From: Sulfuritortus calidifontis | GTDB taxonomy: Bacteria; Pseudomonadota; Gammaproteobacteria; Burkholderiales; Thiobacillaceae | Direction: 5' to 3' | DNA length: 64,000 nucleotides | Assembly (NCBI RefSeq): GCF_003967275.1 | Contig: NZ_AP018721.1 | Span: forward strand, 930,001-994,000 | In this document: positions 8,416 to 24,840 of the stretch, one piece after another | Layout: each line of letters starts with the position of its first letter | Numbering within the stretch: the stretch's first letter is position 1 | The notes under the pieces: model-generated | The model's database searches: none | What the model saw: only the letters and a program-made list of their open reading frames with translations | Told to the model about the DNA's origin: nothing | Program-made: the position numbers and the translations under genes

Positions 8416-9110
8416 GCGGCGACCTCGGCCAGTTGCTTGCGATTGAGCACCTGGATGGTGCGGCCGTGAACCTCGATCAGGCCTTTCTTGCTCAGCTGGC
8501 CCAGTACCCGCGACAGCGTTTCCGGCGCCAGATTGAGATGGGCAGCCAGGGTCTGCTTGCTGGAGCCGAGTTCCACTCGATACTGGTTGGCCTCGATGTT
8601 GCCGCCTTCCTGCAGGAGATAGCCGGCCACCTTCTGCAGGCTGCTGCGCAGGGCGCAGGATTCGATGTCGATCATCAATTCATGCAGGCGCACCGACAGG
8701 CTGGCCAGCATCTTGCGAGCGAGCGCCGGGCTGCCGTCGATGGCTGAGAGCAGCTGATCCTTGTCGATCAGGAGCACGATGCTGTCCTGGGTGGCCTGCG
8801 CACTCAGCGGGTAGGGCCGGTCGAGGAAGGTGACCGCCTCGCCGAAGGACTGGCCGGGATTGGCCAGATACATGACCTTCTCGCCACCCTGGGGCGAAGG
8901 GATGGACAGCTTGACCTGACCCATCACGACCAGATGCATGCCCATGGGCGATTGGCCCTTCTGGAACAGCACCTCGTTTTTTTGCACCCGGTATTCCCGG
9001 GTCGATAGGGCGATCTGTTGCAATTCCGCCTCGCTCAAACCAAGGAACAGAGGTTGGCGGGAAAGAATTTCGGCGATCGAGTGGCGATGTTCCAGCATCA
9101 TCGATGGCAA
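8412..9110 (-). CDS. Crp/Fnr family transcriptional regulator
   Basis: 232 residues. An N-terminal cyclic-nucleotide-binding-like beta barrel (about 15-130; PGQSFGEAVTFLDRPYPLSA) is followed by a dimer helix and a C-terminal winged helix (SKQTLAAHLNLAPETLSRVLGQ). The recognition helix has the E..SR triad that in Fnr-type proteins reads TTGAT half sites. The N terminus lacks the four cysteines of true Fnr, so it probably does not carry a 4Fe-4S cluster; Dnr/NnrR-like NO or other sensing is possible. It is divergent from napD, whose promoter has an Fnr-type box, and is the best candidate for the nap regulator. Confidence 0.9.
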   Translation of the reverse strand: MPSMMLEHRHSIAEILSRQPLFLGLSEAELQQIALSTREYRVQKNEVLFQKGQSPMGMHLVVMGQVKLSIPSPQGGEKVMYLANPGQSFGEAVTFLDRPYPLSAQATQDSIVLLIDKDQLLSAIDGSPALARKMLASLSVRLHELMIDIESCALRSSLQKVAGYLLQEGGNIEANQYRVELGSSKQTLAAHLNLAPETLSRVLGQLSKKGLIEVHGRTIQVLNRKQLAEVAA

Positions 9111-9164
9111 GCTCCTTGTGCTAATAATAATTACTCACCTCAATATCCAATGTTCTAGAAAAAA

Positions 9165-9178
9165 TTGATTTGTGTCAA
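9165..9178 (+). promoter_or_regulatory. Fnr/Dnr-type operator upstream of napD
   Basis: TTGAT-TTGT-GTCAA matches the Fnr consensus TTGAT-N4-ATCAA at 9 of 10 positions. Its centre (9171.5) is 41.5 bases before a start point predicted about 9213 from the -10-like CATGAT at 9202-9207, which is class II activator geometry. The regulator encoded by the divergent gene is a natural candidate to bind it. Confidence 0.75.
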
Positions 9179-9201
9179 AGCAGACAACAAGACATGTTTG
9201 T

Positions 9202-9207
9202 CATGAT
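9202..9207 (+). promoter_or_regulatory. Probable -10 element of the nap operon
   Basis: CATGAT matches TATAAT at 4 of 6 positions and lies at the spacing from the Fnr-type box expected for an activator-dependent promoter with no -35 box. The napD ribosome-binding site AAAGGAG follows at 9223-9229, 7 bases before the ATG. Confidence 0.5.
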
Positions 9208-9236
9208 ATTGCCCAAGCGCTGAAAGGAGTTGTCTG

Positions 9237-9554
9237 ATGAACCTTTCCGGAGTCCTGGTCGTCGCGAAACCCGAATGGGTCGAGCAGGTTGTTGCCTCGT
9301 TGCAGGGGCTGCCGGGCGTGGAGGTGCATCAAACCGACGCCGAGACCGGCCGCATCGTCGTCGTTCAAGAGGCTGCCGACATCCATGCCGAGCTGGATGC
9401 GCTCAAACGGATCAAGGCGGTGCCGCACGTCATCATGGCCGAGATGGTCTATCACTACATTGCCGAGGACGACAAGGTCTACGACCAATTGCCGCCCGAA
9501 CTGCAAGCCGATGCAGGCGAAGCCTGCGCCATACCGACATATCTGCAGGACTGA
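9237..9554 (+). CDS. napD: NapD, chaperone for the periplasmic nitrate reductase
   Basis: 105 residues, the small ferredoxin-like fold of NapD. It starts with [18 protein letters not shown], the typical opening of the family, and contains the conserved middle block [11 protein letters not shown]. NapD binds the twin-arginine signal peptide of NapA in the cytoplasm and holds back export until the molybdenum cofactor is inserted. It is the first gene of the operon, directly after the Fnr-type box, and is separated from napA by 26 bases holding an AGGAGGA ribosome-binding site. Confidence 0.93.
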   Translation: MNLSGVLVVAKPEWVEQVVASLQGLPGVEVHQTDAETGRIVVVQEAADIHAELDALKRIKAVPHVIMAEMVYHYIAEDDKVYDQLPPELQADAGEACAIPTYLQD

Positions 9555-9580
9555 TCAATCCCTTTGGACAGGAGGATGAA

Positions 9581-12352
9581 ATGGGTCTGACGCGTCGCGA
9601 TTTTCTTAAAACGAGCATTGCCGCAAGCACGGCTGCCACAGTAGGGATGCCCCTGGCCAAGTCGGCCGAGGCGGCAGTACAGCAAACCGAGGCCGGCTGG
9701 CAATGGGACAAGGCGGTATGCCGCTTCTGCGGCACCGGGTGCGGCATCATGGTGGCCACCAAGGGTGGCAAGATCGTCGCGACCAAGGGCGACCCCGATG
9801 CCCCGGTCAACCGCGGTCTCAACTGCGTGAAGGGCTACTTCAACGGCAAGATCATGTACGGCGCCGACCGCCTGACCCAGCCGCTGCTACGGATGAAGGA
9901 CGGCAAATTCGACAAGAAGGGCCAGTTCGTTCCGGTCAGCTGGGACAAAGCCTTTGAGATCATGACCGAGAAGTTCATGGCCGCCTACAAGGAGAAGGGC
10001 CCGCACGGCATCGGCCTGTTCGGTTCCGGCCAGTGGACCGTGCCCGAGGGCTACGTCGCGGCCAAGCTGTGGAAGGCCGGTTTCCGTTCCAACAACATCG
10101 ACCCCAACGCCCGCCATTGCATGGCCTCGGCCGTGGCTGCCTTCATGCAGACCTTCGGCATCGACGAACCGGCCGGCAACTACGACGACATCGAGCACAC
10201 CGATACCGCCGTGCTCTGGGGCGCCAACATGGCCGAGATGCACCCCATCCTCTGGTCGCGCATCACCAACCGCCGGCTTACTCACAAGAACATGGTGGTG
10301 GTGAACCTGTCGACCTACGCCAACATGTCGTCCGACATCGCCGACATCGAGATCGTGTTCCGGCCCAGCGGCGACCTGGCGATCCAGAACTACATCGCAC
10401 GCGAGATCGTGAAGCGCAATGCGGTGAATTGGGACTTCGTCAACAAGCATGCCGTGTTCGCCACCGGCCCCTACGACATCGGCTACGGCTTCCGCCCGGC
10501 CAAGGCCGACCAGTTCGCCTCGGCCAAGGAAATGGAGGTGGTGAAGAACGAGCAGGCCCACGTGATCGACAAGTGGGAGGCCATCGCCCAGCGCAAGCAG
10601 GAGGGCGAGGTGGTCAAGCAGACCAATATTCTCGGCGCCAAGCCGGCGGCCGACTGGGCGATCAGCTTCGAGGACTTCGCCCGCGCGCTGGAGCCGTACG
10701 ACGCCGATTTCACCACGGCTGTGGCCAAGGGCGATCCGGACGAGTCGGATGCCTCGTTCAAGGCCAAGCTGCAGAAGCTGGCTGACCTCTATTGTGACCC
10801 CAAGCGCAAGGTGGTGTCCTACTGGACCATGGGTTTTAACCAGCACCAGCGCGGCACCTGGGTCAACGAGCAGTGCTACATGAACCATCTTCTGGTGGGC
10901 AAGCAATCCATGCCCGGCAACGGTGCCTTCTCGCTGACCGGCCAGCCCTCGGCCTGCGGCACCGCGCGCGAGGTCGGCACCTTCTCACATCGCCTGCCGG
11001 CGGACATGGTGGTCAACAACAAAAAGCACCGCGACATCACGGAAAAGATCTGGAAACTGCCGGCCAACACTCTCAACCCCGCGATTGGCAGCCATTTCGT
11101 CAAGATCATGCGCGATCTCGAGGACGGCACCATCAAATGGGCCATGGTCCAGGTCAACAACCCCTGGCAGAACACCGCCAACCTCAATCACTGGATCAAG
11201 GGCGCGCGCGAGATGGACAACTTCATCGTCTGTTGCGACGCCTATCCAACCGTCTCGGCCAAGGTCGCCGACCTGGTATTGCCGGCGGCCATGATCTACG
11301 AGAAGTGGGGCTTCTACGGCAACGCCGAGCGGCGCACCCAGTGCTGGCGCCAGCAGGTGTCGCCCCCCGGCCAGGCCAAGGGCGACCTCTGGATCCTGCT
11401 GGAGATGGCCAAGCGGATCAAGCTCAAGGATGTGTGGGGCGAGCAGAAGGTGCCCGGGCTGAAAGAGGCCGGCTTCGAGGACGGCAAGTTGCCCTCGGTG
11501 CTCGATGCCGCCAAGGCCATGGGCTATGACCCCGAGATGAGCCTGTACGACGCGTTGTTCGCCACCAAGGAGAACAAGGCCAACTTCAAGTGGCCCGATG
11601 CGGTGGCCAAGGGCCATGGCAACCACATCGCCGAAACCCTCAAGGACGGCTGGTTCCCGGAAAAAGCCATGTTCGAGGAGTACCGCAAGTTCGGCACGGG
11701 TCACGGCCACGACCTCGCTCCCTTCGACGTCTACTACGACGACAAGGTGCGCGGTCTCAAGTGGCCGGTGGTGCAAAAGGACGGCAAGTGGGTGGAAACC
11801 CCCTGGCGCTTCAACGAGCAGTACGATCCCTATTGCAAGAAGGGCTCGGGCATCGACTTCTACGGCAACAACGGCAAGGCCCTGGTCATGGGCGATCTGG
11901 ACAAGCCGGGCGATGGCAGCAAGAAGGTCGATATCTCCGGCCGGGCCAAGATCTACTTCCGGCCCTATGCCAGCCCGGTCGAACAGCCGGACAAGGAATT
12001 CAACCTCTGGCTGTGTACCGGTCGGGTGCTGGAGCACTGGCACTCGGGCTCGATGACCCGGCGCGTGCCCGAACTGCACCGTGCCGTGCCGGCTGCCGTG
12101 TGTTGGATGCATCCGAAGGATGCCGAGTCGCGCGGTCTCAAGCGCAACGACCTGGTCTGGGTGGAGTCGCGCCGGGGCAAGGTCAAGGTGCGCATCGAGA
12201 CCGGGGGGCGCAACAAGGTGCCGCGTGGCTTGGTCTATGTGCCCTGGTTCGACGAGGGCGTGCTGATCAACAAGGTCACTCTCGACTCGACCTGCCCGAT
12301 CTCGAAAGAGACCGACTTCAAGAAGTGCTCGGTCAAGGTCTACAAGGCCTGA
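9581..12352 (+). CDS. napA: NapA, catalytic subunit of periplasmic nitrate reductase
   Basis: 923 residues, reducing nitrate to nitrite in the periplasm. The N terminus is a Tat signal with RRDFLK at residues 5-10. The 4Fe-4S site is Cys47, Cys50, Cys54 and Cys82. Cys180 in [10 protein letters not shown] is the expected molybdenum ligand. A C-terminal molybdopterin-binding domain follows ([19 protein letters not shown]). The chain is about 90 residues longer than the E. coli enzyme and close to the long form of epsilonproteobacterial type, with insertions in the middle. The ATG at 9581 is preceded by AGGAGGA; a longer open frame upstream overlaps napD and is not coding. Confidence 0.97.
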   Translation: MGLTRRDFLKTSIAASTAATVGMPLAKSAEAAVQQTEAGWQWDKAVCRFCGTGCGIMVATKGGKIVATKGDPDAPVNRGLNCVKGYFNGKIMYGADRLTQPLLRMKDGKFDKKGQFVPVSWDKAFEIMTEKFMAAYKEKGPHGIGLFGSGQWTVPEGYVAAKLWKAGFRSNNIDPNARHCMASAVAAFMQTFGIDEPAGNYDDIEHTDTAVLWGANMAEMHPILWSRITNRRLTHKNMVVVNLSTYANMSSDIADIEIVFRPSGDLAIQNYIAREIVKRNAVNWDFVNKHAVFATGPYDIGYGFRPAKADQFASAKEMEVVKNEQAHVIDKWEAIAQRKQEGEVVKQTNILGAKPAADWAISFEDFARALEPYDADFTTAVAKGDPDESDASFKAKLQKLADLYCDPKRKVVSYWTMGFNQHQRGTWVNEQCYMNHLLVGKQSMPGNGAFSLTGQPSACGTAREVGTFSHRLPADMVVNNKKHRDITEKIWKLPANTLNPAIGSHFVKIMRDLEDGTIKWAMVQVNNPWQNTANLNHWIKGAREMDNFIVCCDAYPTVSAKVADLVLPAAMIYEKWGFYGNAERRTQCWRQQVSPPGQAKGDLWILLEMAKRIKLKDVWGEQKVPGLKEAGFEDGKLPSVLDAAKAMGYDPEMSLYDALFATKENKANFKWPDAVAKGHGNHIAETLKDGWFPEKAMFEEYRKFGTGHGHDLAPFDVYYDDKVRGLKWPVVQKDGKWVETPWRFNEQYDPYCKKGSGIDFYGNNGKALVMGDLDKPGDGSKKVDISGRAKIYFRPYASPVEQPDKEFNLWLCTGRVLEHWHSGSMTRRVPELHRAVPAAVCWMHPKDAESRGLKRNDLVWVESRRGKVKVRIETGGRNKVPRGLVYVPWFDEGVLINKVTLDSTCPISKETDFKKCSVKVYKA

Positions 12353-12387
12353 ACGACCGCGCGTAGCAGCAGCCGGCAGCATGCCGC

Positions 12388-12421
12388 GATCGAAGTGCGC
12401 TCACCGCGTGAGACTTCGGTC
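12388..12421 (+). other. Stem-loop between napA and napG
   Basis: In the 103-base napA-napG gap, GATCGAAGT and ACTTCGGTC pair with one mismatch, enclosing a second short pairing CTCA/TGAG. No T-tract follows, so it is more likely an mRNA processing or stability hairpin separating napA from napGHB than a terminator. Confidence 0.4.
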
Positions 12422-12455
12422 ACGGGCGCCGGTTGCGACTACCGGTTAGACAGAC

Positions 12456-13229
12456 ATGGCTGACAAATCCGTCACCCGCCGCGATTTCCTGGTGAAGCTG
12501 GCCCAGGGCACCTCGCTGGCCGCCACCGGCGGTCTGCTCTGGGGCTATCTGGTCCGCCAGGAGACCCGGGCCGCCCCCTTTGCCTTGCGGCCGCCGGGTG
12601 CCCTGCCCGAGGCGGATTTCAATGCCACTTGCATCAAGTGCGGCCAGTGCGTGAACGCCTGCCCCTACGATACCCTCAAGCTGGCCGGGGCCGGCGGCGA
12701 TATCCCGCTCGGCACCCCGCATTTCACGCCGCGGCAGATACCCTGCTACCTGTGTCCGGACATCCCCTGCATGAAGGCCTGTCCGACTGGGGCGTTGTCG
12801 CCGAAGCTGAAGAACATCAACGATTCGCGCATGGGTCTGGCGGTGATCGACCTGGAGAACTGCCTGTCCTGGAAAGGCCTGCGCTGCGAGATCTGCCATC
12901 GTGAGTGCCCGCTCAAGGGCAAGGCCATCGTGCTGGAGACTCACCCGCGCGAGATATCCAAGCACGCCATGTTCTTCCCCATCGTCAAGTCGGATGCCTG
13001 CACCGGCTGCGGCATCTGCGAGAAGGCCTGCCCGACCACCGAGCCGGCCATCCGCATCCTGCCGCACAAGCTGGTGCAGGGGCGGATCGGCGAACACTAT
13101 CGCCTGGGCTGGACTTTCGAGACCGAGATCACCCAGGACTTCCAGCCCGCCGCACCGGCCTCGTCCGAGGCGCCGGCCGAGGTGCCAAAGCAGGCGCCGG
13201 GCATGGACTATCTTAATCAGGGCCTGTGA
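12456..13229 (+). CDS. napG: NapG, periplasmic ferredoxin-type quinol dehydrogenase subunit
   Basis: 257 residues with a Tat signal (TRRDFLVKL, residues 7-15) and four 4Fe-4S binding motifs: CIKCGQCVNACP, CYLCPDIPCMKACP, the CEICHRECP region and CTGCGICEKACP. With membrane-bound NapH it passes electrons from quinol to NapB and NapA. A Pro/Ala-rich tail follows the last cluster motif. It overlaps nothing; the napH ATG starts 2 bases after its stop, so the two are translationally close and form one functional unit. Confidence 0.95.
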   Translation: MADKSVTRRDFLVKLAQGTSLAATGGLLWGYLVRQETRAAPFALRPPGALPEADFNATCIKCGQCVNACPYDTLKLAGAGGDIPLGTPHFTPRQIPCYLCPDIPCMKACPTGALSPKLKNINDSRMGLAVIDLENCLSWKGLRCEICHRECPLKGKAIVLETHPREISKHAMFFPIVKSDACTGCGICEKACPTTEPAIRILPHKLVQGRIGEHYRLGWTFETEITQDFQPAAPASSEAPAEVPKQAPGMDYLNQGL

Positions 13230-13231
13230 CC

Positions 13232-14119
13232 ATGAGCGCCCATCGATCCCCCGGTCTCGGCGCCCGCCTCTGGTCCTGGCGCTATCTGGTGCTGCGTCGG
13301 CTGAGCCAGTTCGGCTTCCTGCTGCTGTTCTTCGGCACCGCCCATTGGGGCTGGCAGTTGGCCAAGAACGTGCCCTTGCTCACTGGCAACCTCAGCGCCT
13401 CGGAGTTCATCGCCCTGATCCCCATGGCCGATCCCTTCGCGGTGCTGCAAATACTGCTGACCGGCCATATGCTGCAGCAGGAGGTCTTGCTCGGCGCGGC
13501 CATCGTCTTCGGCTTCTATATGCTGGTTGGCGGCCGGGTCTACTGCGCCTGGGTCTGCCCGGTCAATGTGGTGACCGATCTGGCCGGTTGGCTGCGCAAC
13601 CGTTTGCAGATTCCCGCCCTGTTCATCCTCAACCGTATTACCCGTTATTTCGTCCTGATCGCGGCCCTGGTGCTCTCGGCGATCACCGGCGTGGCGGCCT
13701 TCGAGTGGGTGAGCCCGATCAGCATGATGCACCGCGAGATCATCTTCGGCTTCGGTCTCGGCTTTCTTGCCTTGCTGGCCATCTTCCTGTTCGACCTCCT
13801 GATCCTCAAGCATGGCTGGTGCGGCCACTTGTGTCCCCTGGGCGGCTTCTGGTCGGCGGTCGGCCGGCATACCGCCCAGATCCGGGTGCGCTTCGACAAG
13901 GACAGCTGCACCCATTGCGGCGACTGCGCCAAGATTTGTCCGGAGCCGCAGGTGCTGAATTTGAAGCGGTTGGAGGAGGTGGGCTATGTGTTTTCCGGCG
14001 AATGCAGCAATTGCGGGCGCTGTACGCCGGTCTGCCCGGAGGGCAGTCTACGTTTCGACTTGCGGCCCTTGATTGGCAAGCACAACGCGGTTGCGGTGCG
14101 GGCAGGCAAGGGCAATTGA
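13232..14119 (+). CDS. napH: NapH, membrane ferredoxin-type quinol dehydrogenase subunit
   Basis: 295 residues with about four transmembrane helices (near residues 25-45, 80-100, 140-160 and 175-195). Two CxxxCP motifs face the cytoplasm (YCAWVCPVN and WCGHLCPLG), and two C-terminal 4Fe-4S motifs (CTHCGDCAKICP, CSNCGRCTPVCP) follow. NapH takes electrons from quinol and, with NapG, replaces or supplements NapC; no napC is present in this window. The ATG at 13232 is used rather than the GTG at 13226, which overlaps the napG stop. Confidence 0.95.
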   Translation: MSAHRSPGLGARLWSWRYLVLRRLSQFGFLLLFFGTAHWGWQLAKNVPLLTGNLSASEFIALIPMADPFAVLQILLTGHMLQQEVLLGAAIVFGFYMLVGGRVYCAWVCPVNVVTDLAGWLRNRLQIPALFILNRITRYFVLIAALVLSAITGVAAFEWVSPISMMHREIIFGFGLGFLALLAIFLFDLLILKHGWCGHLCPLGGFWSAVGRHTAQIRVRFDKDSCTHCGDCAKICPEPQVLNLKRLEEVGYVFSGECSNCGRCTPVCPEGSLRFDLRPLIGKHNAVAVRAGKGN

Positions 14120-14166
14120 GTTTAATGGCAGGACGTATCTTGTTTGGGTGTGCAAAGGAGGATGTG

Positions 14167-14625
14167 ATGAAAAAGCTCTTAATGATCGGAACGGCGCTGT
14201 CGTTGGTCTTTGCTGTGCAGGCGGGGGCAGCCGACAAGAAAGCCGTCGCGGATGACCAGATCGGCCTGTCCAAGACCAGTGTCTATGACGTGCCCGACCC
14301 GCAGACTTTCCAGTACCGGGATGTCGCGCCTTTCTCGGGCAAGGTGCTGCCGCGGGCCTATCTGGGCGCGCCGCCGCAGGTGCCGCACAACATCGATGGC
14401 TTCACCCCGATCACCCGTGATTCCAATGCCTGCATCGGCTGTCATCAGCAGCCCTCGATGATCGGCAAGAAGGTGAAGGGGCAGCCGACGCCCATGCCGA
14501 TCAGCCATTATGTCGACGACAAGGCCAGCGCGATGCACATGGGCCGCTACAACTGCACCCAGTGCCACACCCCGCAGGCGACGGTGAAGCCCTTGGTCGA
14601 CAACACCTTCAGCAAGCAGAAGTAG
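14167..14625 (+). CDS. napB: NapB, diheme cytochrome c subunit of nitrate reductase
   Basis: 152 residues with a Sec signal peptide cut after about residue 21 (VQAGA-AD). Two CxxCH haem sites are at residues 89-93 (CIGCH) and 130-134 (CTQCH), and conserved distal histidines occur at HNIDGF and SHYVDD. NapB delivers electrons to NapA in the periplasm. It is the last gene of the nap operon, with a strong AAGGAGG site 9 bases before its ATG. Its presence without napC fits electron delivery by NapGH. Confidence 0.95.
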   Translation: MKKLLMIGTALSLVFAVQAGAADKKAVADDQIGLSKTSVYDVPDPQTFQYRDVAPFSGKVLPRAYLGAPPQVPHNIDGFTPITRDSNACIGCHQQPSMIGKKVKGQPTPMPISHYVDDKASAMHMGRYNCTQCHTPQATVKPLVDNTFSKQK

Positions 14626-14755
14626 CAGTAGCAGTTCAATCCGGTCTCCTCCTTGCCGGCGTCCCGCGCAGTTTCGGCGGGCCGCCGGCTTTTCTTTGCC
14701 GGGGTGCTCGGCCTCGGCCTGCTAGAATGGCGGCATCGAGATTCGCGCTATCGAC

Positions 14756-15097
14756 GTGTCCGCCGCCACCTGCCAAATTCGCATCCTGTTCTCCGACCCG
14801 CTCAATCTGGGCCCGGGCAAGGTTCGTCTGCTGGAGGCGATCCGCGAGGCCGGCTCGATCTCCGGCGCGGCCAGACAGCTGCATATTTCCTATCGCCGGG
14901 CCTGGCTGATGGCCGATGGCCTGAACCGGGTGTTCCCCCAGGCTCTGATCGATACCGCTGCCGGCGGTGTGCGCGGCGGCGGTGCGTGCCTGACCGAGCT
15001 GGGCGAAACCGTGCTCGAGCGCTACCGGCGCATGGAAACCAAAGCTGCCAAGGCGGTCTCGAAAGAGGTGGAGGCCATGTTGGCTTTGGCGCGCTGA
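14756..15097 (+). CDS. ModE-like winged-helix regulator (DNA-binding domain only)
   Basis: 113 residues, matching the N-terminal LysR-like winged helix of ModE (GKVRLLEAIREAGSISGAARQLHISYRRAWLMADGLN) but lacking the C-terminal molybdate-binding Mop domains. Such short forms are common next to molybdenum enzyme genes. It follows napB by 131 bases, so a link to molybdenum supply or nap expression is plausible but inferred. The start is a GTG at 14756. A TAGAAT -10-like hexamer lies 28-33 bases upstream (14723-14728). Confidence 0.82.
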   Translation: MSAATCQIRILFSDPLNLGPGKVRLLEAIREAGSISGAARQLHISYRRAWLMADGLNRVFPQALIDTAAGGVRGGGACLTELGETVLERYRRMETKAAKAVSKEVEAMLALAR

Positions 15098-15124
15098 AGT
15101 GTGAATAAAATCAAGGAGATGAAT

Positions 15125-15604
15125 ATGAAACGACTGAACCTCTTTTTCACCGGCCTTGTCGGGCTGATGCTGCTGGCACCGGCGGCCTTCGCCAGCGGCG
15201 ACTACATCGTGGTCATGAGCAAGAAGGCCAAGTTCGACGATGTCCGCGAGAGCGCAGTGATGGCGATCGAGAACCGCGGCATGAAGATCGACCACCAGAG
15301 CTATATCGCCGACATGCTGGCCCGCACCGGCCGCGACATCGGGCTGACCCGCCAGGTCTATCTGCGCGGCGACCAGATCCAGTTCTGCAAGGCCGACCTG
15401 TCGCGGGCGATGATGGAGGCCGATCCGCGCAACATTGCGTTCTGCCCCTTCATCGTCAATATCTATGTCACTCCGGACAAGCCGGACGTGGTCAACGTGG
15501 CCTACCGCAAGCCCTTGGCGCCCGGCGCCGGCAAGGCGAGCCGGAAGGCCCTGGCCGACATCGAGAAGATGCTGAACGAGATCGCGCACGAGGCCCTGCA
15601 GTAA
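15125..15604 (+). CDS. Periplasmic DUF302 domain protein
   Basis: 159 residues with a Sec signal peptide (hydrophobic stretch 5-20, cut after AFA). The mature part matches the DUF302 fold (YIVVMSKKAKFDDVRESAVMA, residues about 28-48), with two cysteines in the central part. DUF302 proteins bind small ligands or metals in a few studied cases; the function here is unknown. The ATG at 15125 has AAGGAG seven bases upstream. It directly follows the ModE-like gene and precedes crcB by about 20 bases. Confidence 0.8.
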   Translation: MKRLNLFFTGLVGLMLLAPAAFASGDYIVVMSKKAKFDDVRESAVMAIENRGMKIDHQSYIADMLARTGRDIGLTRQVYLRGDQIQFCKADLSRAMMEADPRNIAFCPFIVNIYVTPDKPDVVNVAYRKPLAPGAGKASRKALADIEKMLNEIAHEALQ

Positions 15605-15625
15605 GCCGGCCGGGGCTGGGTGGAT

Positions 15626-16006
15626 ATGCTTGCGTCGTTCGCTGCCGTCGGCCTGGGGGCCGCCCTCGGTGCCTGGCTGCGCTGGGGCCTGGGGCTCTGG
15701 CTCAACCCGGTCCATGCCGGGCTGCCGCTGGGCACGCTGGCCGCCAACCTGATCGGCGGCTACCTGATCGGCCTGGCCATCGCCTATTTCGCCCAGCATC
15801 CCGGCCTGTCGCCCGAGGCGCGGCTGTTCGTGATCACCGGCTTTCTCGGTGGCCTGACCACCTTCTCCACCTTTTCCGCCGAGGTCTTCACCCTCTTGAG
15901 CCGGGCGCAGTATGCAATGGGCTTGGCGGCGATCGGGGCCCATCTGATCGGCTCCCTGGTCATGACCGGCCTGGGGGTCTGGACGTTTCGTTTGCTGAAA
16001 GGTTGA
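15626..16006 (+). CDS. crcB: CrcB/Fluc fluoride channel
   Basis: 126 residues, four transmembrane helices, the dual-topology fluoride exporter family. Diagnostic motifs are GAWLRWGL near the N terminus, GTLAANLIGGYLIG, and the TGFLGGLTTFSTFSAE pore motif around residue 80. It expels fluoride passively. GTG at 15620 is an alternative start two codons earlier. The next gene, DUF190, starts 2 bases after its stop, the usual partner in this family. No fluoride riboswitch can be recognised in the 21-base gap upstream. Confidence 0.93.
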   Translation: MLASFAAVGLGAALGAWLRWGLGLWLNPVHAGLPLGTLAANLIGGYLIGLAIAYFAQHPGLSPEARLFVITGFLGGLTTFSTFSAEVFTLLSRAQYAMGLAAIGAHLIGSLVMTGLGVWTFRLLKG

Positions 16007-16008
16007 GC

Positions 16009-16323
16009 ATGGACGGTCTTTGCGTGCGGTTCTTCACTCATGAGGTCATGCGCCACCAGGGGCGCCCCATCCATGACTGGCTGTTCGAGCAGGCGCAGGC
16101 CCAGGGCATACCGGGCGGCACCGCCTATCGGGCCCACGCCGGCTTCGGCCGGCACGGTCTGCACGAGGACACCTTCTTCGAGCTGGCCGGCACCTTGCCC
16201 GAATGCGTCGAATTCTTCGCCGAGGCCGAGCGCATCCGGGCCCTGATCGGAGTGGTGGCCGAGGCCGGCCTGGAGCTGGCCTATATCACCTACGCCGTGA
16301 GCTACGGCGTGACCGGGCGCTGA
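16009..16323 (+). CDS. DUF190 family protein
   Basis: 104 residues, a compact ferredoxin-like GlnB-related fold typical of DUF190, starting MDGLCVRFFTHEV and including the GIPGGTAYRAHAGFG loop. DUF190 genes frequently follow crcB, as here, and are presumed to assist or regulate fluoride export; no direct function is established. The ATG at 16009 follows the crcB stop by 2 bases, giving a tightly coupled pair. Confidence 0.88.
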   Translation: MDGLCVRFFTHEVMRHQGRPIHDWLFEQAQAQGIPGGTAYRAHAGFGRHGLHEDTFFELAGTLPECVEFFAEAERIRALIGVVAEAGLELAYITYAVSYGVTGR

Positions 16324-16333
16324 TCCGGCTGAC

Positions 16334-21097
<4,764 letters not shown>

Positions 21098-21098
21098 C

Positions 21099-21463
21099 AT
21101 GCGCGGCCTAGGGCTTCTGCTCGCCCTGCTCATCCTCTTGCTGCAATACCCTTTGTGGCTGGGCAAGGGCAGCTGGCTCAAGGTCTGGGAGCTGGAGCGC
21201 CAGGTCGAGCAGCAGAAGACCGCCAACGAGGCCCTGGCCATGCGCAACGCCAAGCTGGCGGCCGAAGTGAACGATTTGAAACAGGGCTTCGACGCCATCG
21301 AGGAGCGGGCCCGGTTCGAACTGGGCATGATCAAGCGCAATGAGGTATTTTTCCAGGTCATGGAACCGACTGGTGGGGAGACCTCGGTGAAGACGAATCA
21401 AGGCAATGGTCAAGGCAGCGGTCCGGCGCCGCTGACTGCGCCCGAACAAGGCAAGGGCCGGCC

Positions 21464-21467
<4 letters not shown>
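21099..21467 (+). CDS. ftsB: Cell division protein FtsB
   Basis: 122 residues. A single N-terminal membrane helix (residues 4-22) is followed by a coiled coil (about 28-68; ELERQVEQQKTANEALAMRN) and the conserved EERARFELGMIKRNEVFFQV. It joins FtsL and FtsQ in the divisome. The Gly/Pro-rich C-terminal tail extends about 25 residues beyond the usual FtsB end. It starts one base after the eno stop, the common betaproteobacterial order, and overlaps zipA by 4 bases. Confidence 0.93.
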
Positions 21468-24695
<3,228 letters not shown>

Positions 24696-24699
24696 GTTG

Positions 24700-24840
24700 G
24701 TGGATATTGTGAGGGCGGTTGTTGTCTCCGGCCGCTCCCTGCGGTCGCTTAACACCCGCTACGCGGGGTTAGCCTACGACGAACACCGCCTGCTGACACC
24801 GATGCACGTGCCAATACCCTGGAATCGGGGGGTTCTATGA
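24700..24840 (+). CDS. Short upstream ORF 1, first start-copy unit before galU
   Basis: 46-residue frame beginning with GTG five bases after the ligA stop. It opens [18 protein letters not shown], a diverged echo of the galU start ([12 protein letters not shown]) that is closer to the next short ORF ([18 protein letters not shown]). It ends with TGA overlapping the next ATG (ATGA at 24837-24840). It looks either like a leader peptide or like a remnant start; there is no independent evidence of translation. Confidence 0.4.
   Translation: MDIVRAVVVSGRSLRSLNTRYAGLAYDEHRLLTPMHVPIPWNRGVL
24722..24786 (+). repeat. Start-proximal palindromic element, copy 2 (galU unit 1)
   Basis: The conserved left segment (24722-24753, TTGTCTCCGGCCGCTCCCT then CGGTCGCTTAAC) differs by one base from copy 3. 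Next is a variable hairpin (CCCGC-TAC-GCGGG, 24755-24767) and a conserved right end TTAGCCTACGACGAACAC (24769-24786). The right end continues into GACGAACACCGCC (24778-24790), an inverse of GGCGGTGTTTGTC at 24854-24866 (12 of 13). Confidence 0.75.

Noticed and set aside
9230-9580. napA beginning inside napD (longer open frame)
   Set aside because: The Tat signal [10 protein letters not shown] and the AGGAGGA site fix the start at 9581; the upstream part is napD in another frame.
15605-15625. Fluoride riboswitch upstream of crcB
   Set aside because: The gap is only 21 bases and lacks the conserved crcB-motif pseudoknot bases.
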